Shown: positions 1 through 8,078, counted from the first letter of the stretch. The stretch is 46,081 bases of DNA from Lachnospiraceae bacterium UBA3711 (GCA_002371345.1 DFHY01000028.1:61414-107494), one strand, 5' to 3'. Notes: generated from the letters alone by a model not told the origin. Made by a program: numbers and translations.

Positions 1-69
1 GGGCTCGGCTGCCCCTGCGGCGGCTGGCTCTGCTGCAGCTCCGGGTTCGGCTGCCCCTGCGGCGGCTGG
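1..69. repeat. 42-bp-period direct repeat within the partial ORF
   Basis: A 27-bp unit at 1-27 recurs at 43-69 with a single mismatch. It encodes the repeated QPPQGQP segment on the minus strand. The array may continue outside the window. Confidence 0.7.
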
Positions 70-119
70 ACGTTTGACTCAGCCTCGTTGGCTACTCTCT
101 CTTCTGCTTCCTGTCCCAT
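1..119 (-). CDS. N-terminus of unidentified Pro/Gln-rich protein (partial)
   Basis: An ATG at 117-119 on the minus strand opens a frame that runs off the left edge, so only about 39 residues are visible. A purine-rich AGGGAAA-like ribosome site lies just upstream. The visible peptide begins MGQEAEERVANEAESN and then becomes Pro/Gln-rich, with the unit QPPQGQP appearing twice at a 14-residue period. Low-complexity N-termini of this kind often precede a membrane or envelope domain, but nothing visible here identifies a family. It lies downstream of cbiC on the same strand, so it may be read from the same transcript across a gap of about 190 bp. The function is unknown. Confidence 0.6.
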   Translation of the reverse strand, partial: MGQEAEERVANEAESNVQPPQGQPNPELQQSQPPQGQPS

Positions 120-151
120 ACTTTTCCCTGCTTTTTAACATATCTTAGGCT

Positions 152-170
152 TAAGGGCTCACGGCCCTTA
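152..170. other. Hairpin in the cbiC downstream gap
   Basis: TAAGGGC at 152-158 and GCCCTTA at 164-170 form a perfect 7-bp stem with a 5-nt loop. It lies between cbiC and the partial gene. No T-tract follows on the minus strand, so it is not a clear intrinsic terminator. Confidence 0.35.
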
Positions 171-222
171 TGTCATTGTATTATTAATCCGACAAAAGTC
201 GATTACGGATTACGTTGTACGC

Positions 223-276
223 TATTCCACTAAGGCTCGTAAACTCGCCAAGTGGAATATGTGTGCTCCGCGCCTC
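223..276. repeat. Dispersed intergenic repeat, copy 1
   Basis: TATTCCACT (223-231) pairs with AGTGGAATA (251-259), forming a 9-bp stem around a GGCTCGTAAACTCGCC-like loop. The stretch from 235 to about 276 closely matches 43306-43348 at the other end of the window, including GTGGAATATGTGT and TCCGCGC. Two related copies 43 kb apart, both intergenic, point to a dispersed palindromic repeat family. Its function is unknown. Confidence 0.6.
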
Positions 277-307
277 GCAGCATATATCATCATATCAATT
301 CCGGCTT

Positions 308-1015
308 TTATTTGCAATGTGCATTAATCCCATAAAACAGCGCGTTCACAATTGCCGCCGCCACCGTACTGCCGCCCTTTCGGCCCATCGCGGCGATTAT
401 CGGGATGTTCCTGTCAAGGCAGGCCGAGCGTATACGCTCCTTGCTCTCCACTACATTAACAAACCCGACCGGGACCGCGATGATCAGTGAAGGCAGGAAA
501 GACCCGGAACGTATCAGCTCCTCAAGCCTGATAAGGGCGGTCGGTGCATTTCCGACCACGTACACAGCACCGGGGAAATGCTCCGCGGCATATCCCATGG
601 CCGCCCATGCGCGTGTGCTGCCCTGTGCGCGGGCAGCTTGCGCTGTCTTCGGATCCGCCATGAAGCACACCGCTTCATTTTTATACCTGTCCATGGACGG
701 ACGGCTGATTCCGGCGAGTGCCATATTGGTATCCGTTACGATGCTTTTTCCGCGGCGAAGGGCTTCACGTCCGGCACGGACCGCACCCTCCGAAAAAAAC
801 ATGCTGCGGGCAAAGTCAAAGTCTGCTGTCGTGTGAATCACACGCCGGACGACCGACAGCTCGGGCTCATGCCAGTGAGTTCCGGTTCCATTGAGCTCCT
901 CCGTGATCCGCCTCATACTCTCAGCCTCGATCATGGCCGGATCTCTGATCATCTGCTTCCCGCGGCCATCTTCCGGGCGGAACCTGTATGATCTGTCAAT
1001 ATCTTTATTTGCCAT
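308..1015 (-). CDS. cbiC: Precorrin-8X / cobalt-precorrin-8 methylmutase CbiC
   Basis: This 235-residue protein should move the C-11 methyl group to C-12 of precorrin-8 to give (cobalt-)hydrogenobyrinate, a late ring step of cobalamin synthesis. Family signatures are clear: IHTTADFDFA with the conserved His near residue 60, then VGNAPTALIRL, VGFVNVVESKE and the C-terminal glycine-rich GRKGGSTVAAAIVNAL. The length is usual for CbiC/CobH. An upstream-extended reading from 1066 exists, but the ATG at 1015 has a GAGGTG ribosome site six bases before it, so I chose that start. It is the last recognisable gene of the minus-strand cobalamin operon and follows cbiP after 140 bp. The protein is cytoplasmic. 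Confidence 0.95.
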   Translation of the reverse strand: MANKDIDRSYRFRPEDGRGKQMIRDPAMIEAESMRRITEELNGTGTHWHEPELSVVRRVIHTTADFDFARSMFFSEGAVRAGREALRRGKSIVTDTNMALAGISRPSMDRYKNEAVCFMADPKTAQAARAQGSTRAWAAMGYAAEHFPGAVYVVGNAPTALIRLEELIRSGSFLPSLIIAVPVGFVNVVESKERIRSACLDRNIPIIAAMGRKGGSTVAAAIVNALFYGINAHCK

Positions 1016-1042
1016 ATCCTTCACCTCACAAGCAGTAATGAC

Positions 1043-1120
1043 CCGCTCAGGAGTATTTGACATCACAGATGTGCGCTATATGCGTCCGCTCAGGAGTATT
1101 CGACGGCACAGACGTGCGCT
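1043..1120. repeat. Two 35-bp direct repeats between cbiP and cbiC
   Basis: Copies at 1043-1077 and 1086-1120 differ at four positions and have a 43-bp period. Both begin CCGCTCAGGAGTATT and end GTGCGCT. They fill most of the otherwise empty 140-bp gap upstream of cbiC. I see no promoter match. They could be a binding site pair, an RNA element or slippage debris. Confidence 0.55.
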
Positions 1121-1155
1121 CATGGATTCCTGCAGACGAAAAGGAGCATGAAGTG

Positions 1156-2685
1156 TTACTGCCGCCTCTCAATTATCCTGTAGATTCTCTCCATGTCCAT
1201 ATGACCTCGGAACACCTCGGCAAGAGTGTCAAGCTGCCGCTCAAGCTCAAGTTTTCTGTCAGGACTTATGAATGATGGCTCAGGCAGCCCTTTCTTCGCG
1301 GCCAGCCTCTTCGCGAGAGCGTCCGCCGCCTCCCCGCTGTCAAACAGTCCGTGCAGATAGGTTCCGCAGATGCTGCCCCGCGCACAGACATGTATCACAC
1401 CAGCCATGTCACGAAGATCAGTCCCGCAATCAGCACTTCCCCACTCTCTGTCAGTGTCTCCTGCTTCACTCAGCTCCTGCGCCACGGTTATTCCATTATG
1501 GATCTCATATCCGTTCACATGGGAGCCCGCGAGATATCCTTCCCGTATCTCTCCCTGCACTCTGCGGAGAGTCTTATCCGCTCTGAAGAGCGTTGTTACC
1601 GGGAGAAGTCCAAGCCCTCTCTCATTCAAAACCGGTCCCATACCCTCTGTCCCGTCCGGATCGCTGAGCGATGCGCCCAGCATCTGGTAGCCGCCGCATA
1701 TTCCAAGAATATACCTTCCTTCCGAGGCAGCGTCCAGAATCCTCTCCGCGATCCCGCATTCCCTGAGCCATCTCAGATCCTGCAGTGTACTCTTTGTACC
1801 AGGAAGAATAACCATATCAGGCTCGCCGAATTCATCCTCCCCTGACACATAGCGCACACCGAGCAGCGGATGAGAGTCAAGCGCGTCCAAGTCCGTGAAG
1901 TTTGAGATCCTCGGAAAGCGGATGACAGCTATGTCAACCGGTCTGTCATGTCTTCTTATCTTCCTGTCAAGCGCCATCGAATCCTCATCGTCAAGCTTCA
2001 GATTCATCCACGGAATGACACCTGTCACAGGTATTCCCAGCCTCTCCTCGAGCATTACGATACCGGGTCCGAGAAGCGAGACATCGCCTCTGAATTTATT
2101 GATGATAAGCCCTTTGATCCTGCTTCGTTCCCTCTCCTCAAGCAGCATCACTGTCCCGTACAGCTGAGCGAACACGCCTCCCGGATCGATGTCGCCGGCG
2201 AGCAGTACCGGGGCGTCAACAAGCTCGGCCAGCCCCATATTCACGATGTCGTCCTTCTTCAGGTTGATTTCGGCCGGGCTTCCGGCGCCTTCGATGACGA
2301 TGACGTCATGCTCCCGCGCAAGGCTTTCGTACGCCTCAAGTATCACAGGGATCAGCCTCTTTCTCTGTGTGAAATACTCTCTGGCACTGTACTGTCCGGC
2401 AGCCTTCCCATTGATTATCACCTGCGATCCGGTGTCGGATGACGGCTTGAGCAGAATCGGATTCATGCGCACGTCAGGCTCGGCCCCTGCAGCCGCAGCC
2501 TGAAGTATCTGCGCTCTTCCCATCTCAAGACCGTCCCATGTCACTCCGGAGTTCAGGGCCATATTCTGGCTCTTGAACGGGGCGCAGCTGTATCCGTCCT
2601 GCCTGAGAACGCGGCACAGAGCCGCACACAGAAGGCTCTTGCCGACATTAGACATCGTACCCTGTATCATAATGCTCCCAGCCAT
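1156..2685 (-). CDS. cbiP: Cobyric acid synthase CbiP/CobQ
   Basis: This 509-residue enzyme uses glutamine and ATP to amidate the b, d, e and g side chains of adenosyl-cobyrinate diamide. The N-terminal dethiobiotin-synthetase-like domain shows the P-loop region IQGTMSNVGKS, then KSQNMALNSGVT and VIVIEGAGSPAEIN. The C-terminal glutamine amidotransferase domain shows the nucleophile loop YILGICGGYQMLG and the His of ICGTYLHGLFD. The frame could begin two codons earlier at 2691, but GGGGAG sits exactly six bases before the ATG at 2685 and would touch the 2691 ATG, so 2685 is preferred. It lies 29 bp after cbiA in the same operon. The length fits the family. Confidence 0.95.
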   Translation of the reverse strand: MAGSIMIQGTMSNVGKSLLCAALCRVLRQDGYSCAPFKSQNMALNSGVTWDGLEMGRAQILQAAAAGAEPDVRMNPILLKPSSDTGSQVIINGKAAGQYSAREYFTQRKRLIPVILEAYESLAREHDVIVIEGAGSPAEINLKKDDIVNMGLAELVDAPVLLAGDIDPGGVFAQLYGTVMLLEERERSRIKGLIINKFRGDVSLLGPGIVMLEERLGIPVTGVIPWMNLKLDDEDSMALDRKIRRHDRPVDIAVIRFPRISNFTDLDALDSHPLLGVRYVSGEDEFGEPDMVILPGTKSTLQDLRWLRECGIAERILDAASEGRYILGICGGYQMLGASLSDPDGTEGMGPVLNERGLGLLPVTTLFRADKTLRRVQGEIREGYLAGSHVNGYEIHNGITVAQELSEAGDTDREWGSADCGTDLRDMAGVIHVCARGSICGTYLHGLFDSGEAADALAKRLAAKKGLPEPSFISPDRKLELERQLDTLAEVFRGHMDMERIYRIIERRQ

Positions 2686-2714
2686 GTCCATCTCCCCGTT
2701 TTATCCATTCTGCT

Positions 2715-4262
2715 TCAGATTCTTCTGAAAGCCTCCGCGGATGCTGCAGCCCCCTGCCGGTTCCGGTCTCTGTACTTTCTGCAGGAGCTGACAAACCTCT
2801 CTGCCATCTCCGCGTTCAGGTATATATGCGGGAACGCCGCGTACAGGTTCTCGCCTGTATATCCGCATCTCCAGGTCAGATTCTTCGGCCTCTTCTCCGC
2901 AAGCAAGGCATCTCCGTTATGAGTAGAGTCCCAGTAGTGGAATTCATGCGCGTGCATTGTATCGCCCTCTTTGAAGAGCAGGCTGCTGCCTGTCTCCTGC
3001 GTAAGTTCCAGATAGCCGAAGCGCACCAGAGCGCTCTGCCTCTTCGCCCTTCCCGGAAGTGCGCCTGCCATCCTGTATGGCTTTCCGTCAGAGTCATACA
3101 ATACCTCGCCAAGATACATAAAGCCTCCGCATTCAGCCACCGTCGGCATCCCGCTGAAAACGGCTTCCTTAACAGCGTTTCTCATCCGCTCATTTTTCTC
3201 GAGCATTGGAGCGTACAGCTCAGGATATCCCCCGGGAAGATAGAGGCCATCTGAATCTTCGGGAAGACAGCCGGCGTGAATCGGTGAGAAGAAACACAGC
3301 TGCGCGCCTGCCCTCTGAAGGTTCCCGAGGGCTCTATGATAGGTGAACAGGAACGCCTCATCTCTTGCAACCGCTATCCGGCACAATACCTTGTTCCCAT
3401 TACGCTCAGCATGTACTGCAGATACACATGGCTCATACGGCGCAGGTCTGACACAGGCATGCTCCCCCGCAGCTGCCCGCTGCGCAGCGAAAGCTCCGGC
3501 AGAATCGGGGATGACATGATTATACACAACGGGATCATTCATGACAGCGGCCAGCACCGCGTCGACGCAGCCGTTTTTCTCCATCGCCGCCGCTATCTTC
3601 TTCACTCTCAGCGCGAAGTTCGCCGCTTCGGCCGCCCCGACAAGGCCGAGATGCCTTGACGGAAATACAGCCTCGTCCATAACCGGCAGATAACCGCAGA
3701 GTGTTATTCCGTATCCTTTGCTTCCATCAGGCTCCTGACGGCCGGATATCACAGTCTCAAGCAGCTTCTTAATATGCGGATACTCTGCGCTGCCGCAGCG
3801 GTTGACCAGCACCGCGCTGATCAGCCCCAGTTCATCTTTGTCAAGCAGCCTTTCCAGCTGAAGCTCAGGACGTTCTCTTCCGTCCGCGTCAACAACCGCT
3901 ATAACCTGCATGCCGCACAGAGCCGCTGTGCTGTAGGCACTGTGCTTAAGACTGCCCCCGAGTCCGTCATACAGCCCCATCGCTCCTTCTGCGACTGCCA
4001 GAAGGCCGGAGTTCTCCGCGTCTGAAACCTCATCGAGGACTTCCTTATCGCCCATCAGATATGTATCAAGGTTCCTGCAGGCAGTGCCCAGCACTCTTGC
4101 GTGAAACGCCGGATCGATATAATCAGGCCCGCATTTAAAGCTCTGAAGCCGTACCCCTCTGTCCTTAAGCGCCTGCAGAATCCCCATGGTTATTACGCTC
4201 TTACCGCTGCCGCTTCCGGCGGCGCTTATCATAAGCCGCCCGGCTCTCACCCTGTCTGTCAT
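2715..4262 (-). CDS. cbiA: Cobyrinate a,c-diamide synthase CbiA
   Basis: The 515-residue protein should amidate the a and c carboxylates of (cobalt-)cobyrinate using glutamine and ATP. Its N-terminus has the P-loop SAAGSGSGKSVITMG, followed by KCGPDYIDPAFH and VAEGAMGLYDG, all typical of CbiA. The amidotransferase domain carries the nucleophile in TVAECGGFMYLGE and the late His segment MHAHEFHYWDST. It is somewhat longer than most CbiA proteins because of a basic, Ala-rich C-terminal tail after about residue 490. The start overlaps the stop of the preceding acetyltransferase in an ATGA arrangement, which suggests translational coupling. The ribosome site before it is weak, consistent with coupling. 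Confidence 0.95.
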   Translation of the reverse strand: MTDRVRAGRLMISAAGSGSGKSVITMGILQALKDRGVRLQSFKCGPDYIDPAFHARVLGTACRNLDTYLMGDKEVLDEVSDAENSGLLAVAEGAMGLYDGLGGSLKHSAYSTAALCGMQVIAVVDADGRERPELQLERLLDKDELGLISAVLVNRCGSAEYPHIKKLLETVISGRQEPDGSKGYGITLCGYLPVMDEAVFPSRHLGLVGAAEAANFALRVKKIAAAMEKNGCVDAVLAAVMNDPVVYNHVIPDSAGAFAAQRAAAGEHACVRPAPYEPCVSAVHAERNGNKVLCRIAVARDEAFLFTYHRALGNLQRAGAQLCFFSPIHAGCLPEDSDGLYLPGGYPELYAPMLEKNERMRNAVKEAVFSGMPTVAECGGFMYLGEVLYDSDGKPYRMAGALPGRAKRQSALVRFGYLELTQETGSSLLFKEGDTMHAHEFHYWDSTHNGDALLAEKRPKNLTWRCGYTGENLYAAFPHIYLNAEMAERFVSSCRKYRDRNRQGAAASAEAFRRI

Positions 4263-5002
4263 AATCTGCCGCTGGCGGCGGAAGTGCTCAGCTCAATCCA
4301 CGCCGGCCTGAAGCCTGAACCGAGGGCGACCTTCTGGGATCCGATATGAGACACCGACGTTCCGTAAAAGGGAAGGATACCTTTTTTGATAAGCTCATTT
4401 TTCAGAAGCGTAACAAGTAGAGTGCCGATGCCTCTCTTGCGGCTGTCAGGATTGACGTTGATGCCGATCTGCCACATAGCCGGGCTGTCGCAGCTTGCGC
4501 CCGCCATACCGAGGATTTGTCCGTCCCTGGCAGCCCCGACTCCGAGCATGTCCGGCGCCCCCGTGTCGAAGGTATATGCCTTATTGAATCTTGCGTCGCC
4601 TCTGAACTGCTCTATGTCCGCCCCCTCATACCACAGGATATCGTACTCTCCGGTATCCGCCTCTGTGATACGGTCAGTGATATAGAACGGATGAATCATT
4701 TCGATCTGATACCCGTCCCGATGGAGCCTGTCATTGATTCTTCGCATATTCTTCGCCTCAAAGAACCACTCGGATCCCGTTTCCCGGTATTCTGAGCGGC
4801 ACCATTCCAGGATCTGAGGATCTCCGCAGAACAGAAGCTTTCCGTTGATGCCGGCAATCTTTAAGAAGCATCTTCCGCGCTCTTCGTATCTGCGCCTTCC
4901 CTCGAGAAACTTATGCCCGGTAAAATGATTGTCACTGTCCATAACCTCTTCAGGCGCGCAGCAGTAATCCAGCGCTATCTGTCTGCATAGAATATCATTC
5001 AT
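4259..5002 (-). CDS. GNAT-family N-acetyltransferase in the cobalamin operon
   Basis: A 247-residue protein with a C-terminal GNAT fold. The acetyl-CoA binding motif A is visible as INVNPDSRKRGIGTLLVTLL near residues 185-205, with the R/Q-x-x-G-x-G/A pattern as RKRGIG. It is followed by a KVALGSGF segment typical of motif B. The N-terminal half (about 1-110) is not one I recognise. The ATG at 5002 has GAGGT nine bases upstream. It sits between cbiET and cbiA and overlaps cbiA by four bases. This position suggests co-expression with cobalamin synthesis, but no acetylation step belongs to the known pathway. The substrate is unknown, and the gene may simply be an operon passenger. Confidence 0.8.
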   Translation of the reverse strand: MNDILCRQIALDYCCAPEEVMDSDNHFTGHKFLEGRRRYEERGRCFLKIAGINGKLLFCGDPQILEWCRSEYRETGSEWFFEAKNMRRINDRLHRDGYQIEMIHPFYITDRITEADTGEYDILWYEGADIEQFRGDARFNKAYTFDTGAPDMLGVGAARDGQILGMAGASCDSPAMWQIGINVNPDSRKRGIGTLLVTLLKNELIKKGILPFYGTSVSHIGSQKVALGSGFRPAWIELSTSAASGRL

Positions 5003-5053
5003 TGCATATTACCTCGTGAGTGTTTCGATACAATAATCACAAAACCACAATAT

Positions 5054-5094
5054 CAGGTCAAAAGTACCTTTTGCCCTCAAATATGACGTACGGC
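5054..5094. repeat. Dispersed palindromic element, copy 1
   Basis: AGGTCAAAAG (5054-5063) pairs with CTTTTGCCCT (5067-5076) across a 3-nt centre, with one mismatch, and is followed by TATGACGTACGG. A matching palindrome with the same trailing motif lies at 42837-42880. This copy occupies the 104-bp gap between cbiET and the acetyltransferase gene. Confidence 0.65.
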
Positions 5095-5106
5095 AGCTAT
5101 CCGGCC

Positions 5107-6342
5107 TCACTGTCTTCCCGTGATCAGGAACACCGGGTTCTGCGCGTTCATCATGTGAACATCTCCCCGCTCCACAACGTCCGTCACCGCCACCTGTACG
5201 ACCTGTGCCGCATAACCGTATTCATCCAGCGAATGTCTGACCTCATGCAGCGTCTCAAGTGTAATTGCGGCCGCGCATATCACCGGCTTTGCACTCCTGC
5301 GCTTATCCCTGAGCGCATCCAGGACTGACCGTATACACCGTCCGCCGCCTCCGATGAACACCCTGTCCGGCGCAGGCAGCGATTCAAGTGACTGTGATAT
5401 CTCTCCCTTCACGATCTCCATATTCCAGGCGCCGAACTTCTCACGGTTCTTCTCAAGAAGTTCAAGAGCATCCGGATTCCTCTCAACACAGACAACTCTT
5501 CTGCACCGGGCGGACAATTCTATGGACATACCTCCGGTTCCTGCTCCAAGATCCCAGCAGATATCATCCGGCGAAGGGTCAAGCAGGGAAAGAGCACTCA
5601 CTCTGACGAGGCGCTTCGTCATGGGAACCTTACCTCGTACAAATGCGTCATCCGGTATTCCGGGCACGTTTCTTCGGAGGAGCTCAGAGACCTCTGCCGG
5701 CTCCGCAACCATGACTGACAGCGGAAGGAATTCCATGCATGCGGCTTCTGATGCCTTCATCTTCCTTATCCGTTCATCCGGGTGAGCCAGCATCTCAAGA
5801 ACCGTCACCTCCAGATCTCCAAGACCGGCCTTCACCAGTTCTTCGCACAGAAGAGCAGGACCTTCACTGCCGGATGTCAGAAACAGGCTTTTCCTTCCGC
5901 CCATTACCGCCCTTACAGGATCGCATTCTCTGCCATGCGCCGAGAACACGGCAAGCTCCCGGACAGATAATCCGAGGCGCGCGCAGGCACATGACAGGCT
6001 GGAGATGCCCGGATATATCCTGACGTCATGCCTGCCGTCATTTAGAATATCCGACTCACGGATAAGCTTTAGAAGCGGCGACGCTCCTGAATAGAAGCTG
6101 CTGTCCCCGCGGAACAGGCACACTGCCCTGTTATAAGCTTTCTCTTCAAGAATACGGCAGATTACACTGCTTCCTGTCGCTGTCAGGATGCCGGCTTCTT
6201 CCTTCAGGCTTATCTCTCTGCCTAAGCTGTCCGCGATACCCTCAGACGTGATAATCAGGTCAGCCTCCTCTATCGCCTTCAGGACCTCTGCAGTGCACAG
6301 ATTCACACTGCCAGGCCCGAAGCCCGCAAGATCTATCCTCAC
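5107..6342 (-). CDS. cbiET: CbiE-CbiT fusion (precorrin-6B C5,15-methyltransferase / decarboxylase)
   Basis: This 411-residue fusion covers two steps of corrin ring methylation. The N-terminal half (about 1-205) is a CbiE-type SAM-dependent C5 methyltransferase, with the opening GFGPGSVNLCT and the GDSSFYSGASPL and YPGISSLSCACARLGL segments of the uroporphyrin-methylase fold. The C-terminal half (about 215-411) is CbiT, a Rossmann methyltransferase for C15 methylation and C12 side-chain decarboxylation, with the SAM loop WDLGAGTGGMSIEL and acidic VVCVERNPDAL. In aerobic organisms the fused form is called CobL. A TTG at 6348 is in frame, but GGAGG lies seven bases before the GTG at 6342, which is the better start. 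It begins the recognisable cobalamin operon. I found no cobalamin-riboswitch-like sequence in the short gap upstream. Confidence 0.93.
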   Translation of the reverse strand: MRIDLAGFGPGSVNLCTAEVLKAIEEADLIITSEGIADSLGREISLKEEAGILTATGSSVICRILEEKAYNRAVCLFRGDSSFYSGASPLLKLIRESDILNDGRHDVRIYPGISSLSCACARLGLSVRELAVFSAHGRECDPVRAVMGGRKSLFLTSGSEGPALLCEELVKAGLGDLEVTVLEMLAHPDERIRKMKASEAACMEFLPLSVMVAEPAEVSELLRRNVPGIPDDAFVRGKVPMTKRLVRVSALSLLDPSPDDICWDLGAGTGGMSIELSARCRRVVCVERNPDALELLEKNREKFGAWNMEIVKGEISQSLESLPAPDRVFIGGGGRCIRSVLDALRDKRRSAKPVICAAAITLETLHEVRHSLDEYGYAAQVVQVAVTDVVERGDVHMMNAQNPVFLITGRQ

Positions 6343-6390
6343 CCTCAAGCCTCCATTTCCTGAAACTGCTGTTTCGCGCCGGCCTCTATA

Positions 6391-6437
6391 ATGAACAGCT
6401 GAGCGCGTACGGTTTTATCCCGCGCTCAGCCGTTCAT
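6391..6437 (-). terminator. Strong hairpin just after the reverse transcriptase gene
   Basis: ATGAAC-AG-CTGAGCGCG at 6391-6407 pairs with CGCGCTCAG-CC-GTTCAT at 6421-6437, giving 15 pairs interrupted by one 2x2 internal loop. It starts three bases after the RT stop codon on the minus strand. There is no T-tract on the far side, so it may act as an mRNA 3'-end stabiliser or a weak terminator separating the RT from cbiET. Confidence 0.5.
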
Positions 6438-6439
6438 CT

Positions 6440-7690
6440 TCAGGTAGCTGTCTTATTCCTGTATGTGAAATGATAGTATGCGTATACCAGACTCTTATAT
6501 CCCATATCCTTCAGGTCTTTATAGCTGGTACGGTAACGTTTCTCCCTAAAGGTTCCCCAATACACATACCTGATCGCGTCCTGTACATAATGATCAAGCT
6601 CTCTCAGCGAATCAGCCGTGGTGATTACAGGAAACAGCCATCTTGACCATGATATTCTCTTGGAATTGTCCCACCCGAAGAACGTATGCCCGCAAAAGAC
6701 GGCCATCTTTTCCGCGGCCTCACGGTCGGAAAGTCCTGAGTTCTTCTTATCCTTCAGCAGCCGCAAGGCCCTTATGCGGATCTTCCGCTTCAGCTTGTTC
6801 TTCGAATGCTCCGAGATATCCATAACGCCGTTTTTCAGGGAGCATCCCAGAATATCCACCTGCCCGCCCGGCTCTATCACAACTGTCTTTTCAGGGTTTG
6901 TACTCAGCCGCTTCTCCCTGAGGACATCAAGGAAATAGCTTTGATACTCCTGAGCCTCTTCTAAGCTGCGCGCAAAGATCATGAGGTCATCCGAATATCT
7001 GCAGTAAAGAGGTGACCGTTCCCCAAAGTACTCATCCAGTTCCATGAGATAGACATTCATGAAATGATTGGAGAGCGGGAGTCCGCCCATTCCGCCCGGC
7101 TCGCAACTGACGACGGAGCCGTCCCTTTCTATACATTCTCTGCGGAGAAGAACTTTCTCAAGCACCGCGTAGAACTCCGGGTCATCCGCCCATATCTGCT
7201 TAAGCCTTGGCAGAATCAGTTCCGGCACAATCGATGAAACATAGTTTGAGACATCCGCCTTTACAATATAATATTTCTCAGTATCCGGAAAGTTCCTCAG
7301 CTTTTTCAAAAAGTCCTTGGCTGACAGAGTAGTCCGAAAGGAATAAAGGTATGGGGAATAAATGGAATCATGATCCCGCATGACATAGCTTATCAGGGAA
7401 AACAGATATTTCTCGGAGCCGTACCAGACATAGATATCTCTCTTCCGCCCGCTGAAGTTCTTCGGAATCCTGAAATGATGCGGCGCAGAGAAGAAGAAAT
7501 CTCCTCTCTTCAGGCGTCTGATATCCTCAACGCACTTATCACTGTCTATATATGAAGCCAGTTCCTCATACTCCTCATCCTTTATACGGCGCTTTTCTTT
7601 CCTGTACTCAAGAAAAGCTTTCCTGTATTCCTCCGACATAGCCCGGTCAAGTATACCCGGAAGCTTACTGTTCATTCCCTCAGATAACAT
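6440..7690 (-). CDS. Stand-alone reverse transcriptase, unassigned group
   Basis: A 416-residue RNA-directed DNA polymerase domain with no fused endonuclease or maturase domain visible. Motif A is KADVSNYVSSI near residue 146, motif 4 is GLPLSNHFMNVYL near 203, and the catalytic YSDD lies in RYSDDLMIFA near 233. These are followed by NPEKT and DILGCSL (motifs 6-7). The C-terminal ~120 residues are basic and end in DLKDMGYKSLVYAYYHF. Motif 4 lacks the SQ of diversity-generating RTs, and the group II intron QG signature is also absent. I chose the ATG at 7690, with GAGG 12 bases upstream. A TTG at 7699 is also in frame, with GAGG only three bases away. The gene has its own promoter and faces away from a duplicated structured segment and two ABC exporters. 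Function, RNA template and partners are unknown. Confidence 0.85.
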   Translation of the reverse strand: MLSEGMNSKLPGILDRAMSEEYRKAFLEYRKEKRRIKDEEYEELASYIDSDKCVEDIRRLKRGDFFFSAPHHFRIPKNFSGRKRDIYVWYGSEKYLFSLISYVMRDHDSIYSPYLYSFRTTLSAKDFLKKLRNFPDTEKYYIVKADVSNYVSSIVPELILPRLKQIWADDPEFYAVLEKVLLRRECIERDGSVVSCEPGGMGGLPLSNHFMNVYLMELDEYFGERSPLYCRYSDDLMIFARSLEEAQEYQSYFLDVLREKRLSTNPEKTVVIEPGGQVDILGCSLKNGVMDISEHSKNKLKRKIRIRALRLLKDKKNSGLSDREAAEKMAVFCGHTFFGWDNSKRISWSRWLFPVITTADSLRELDHYVQDAIRYVYWGTFREKRYRTSYKDLKDMGYKSLVYAYYHFTYRNKTAT

Positions 7691-7736
7691 ATCAATCAAA
7701 AACCTCAGATTAACAAAAAAACAACCTTCCCGGTCA

Positions 7737-7765
7737 AATATGAACGTTTTTCGTTAATATGTCAA
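7737..7765 (-). promoter_or_regulatory. Promoter of the reverse transcriptase gene
   Basis: On the minus strand a perfect -35 TTGACA (7765-7760) is separated by 17 bp from CATATT (7742-7737), a four-of-six -10 match. The spacer contains AACG-AAAAA-CGTT, a small inverted repeat that could be an operator. Transcription would start about 35-40 bases before the RT start codon. Confidence 0.6.
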
Positions 7766-7823
7766 CAAAAAAATGCAGCCCGGCAAGTCTTCGCCCCGGT
7801 CCGGCCGGCGCTTAATCATTTTA

Positions 7824-7851
7824 TTGTAATTATATCAGATTCCTGTATAAT
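7824..7851 (+). promoter_or_regulatory. Promoter for the duplicated non-coding segment
   Basis: TTGTAA (7824-7829) and a perfect TATAAT (7846-7851) are 16 bp apart in an AT-rich stretch. This would start transcription at about 7858, exactly where the first repeat copy begins. It is divergent to the RT promoter. Confidence 0.6.
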
Positions 7852-7859
7852 ATGAGCTT

Positions 7860-7950
7860 GAGAAGAGTGCGTATAACGTGTTCTCAGAGAACCGGACAGG
7901 CTTTCTTTATGAGGGCTTTGAGAACGGCCGAGAGCTGAAGCCGGTTCGGT
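7860..7950 (+). repeat. Structured direct repeat, copy 1
   Basis: This unit starts at GAGAAGAGTGCG and ends at GCCGGTTCGGT. It matches copy 2 almost base for base over the central part, including GAGAACCGGACAGG. It differs by a 3-base deletion near the 5' end and a small indel in the GGCCG segment. Confidence 0.85.
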
Positions 7951-7983
7951 GAGGCAATGCAAAGGGTCTCTTCTCGCAGCTAT

Positions 7984-8078
7984 GAGAAGGGTGCGAATTC
8001 TATTGTGTTCTCAGAGAACCGGACAGGCTTTCTTTATGAGGACTTTGAGAACGGCCGGAAGGCTGAAGCCGGTTTGGT
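7984..8078 (+). repeat. Structured direct repeat, copy 2
   Basis: Second copy of the unit, 124 bp downstream of the first, beginning GAGAAGGGTGCG. Differences from copy 1 include G/A, T/A and indel changes rather than adenine-only changes, which argues against a diversity-generating template/variable pair. Confidence 0.85.

Noticed and set aside
6343..6390. Cobalamin riboswitch upstream of cbiET
   Set aside because: The gap between the RT and cbiET is under 100 bp and mostly one hairpin. No B12-box-like sequence was seen, and there is no room for the aptamer.
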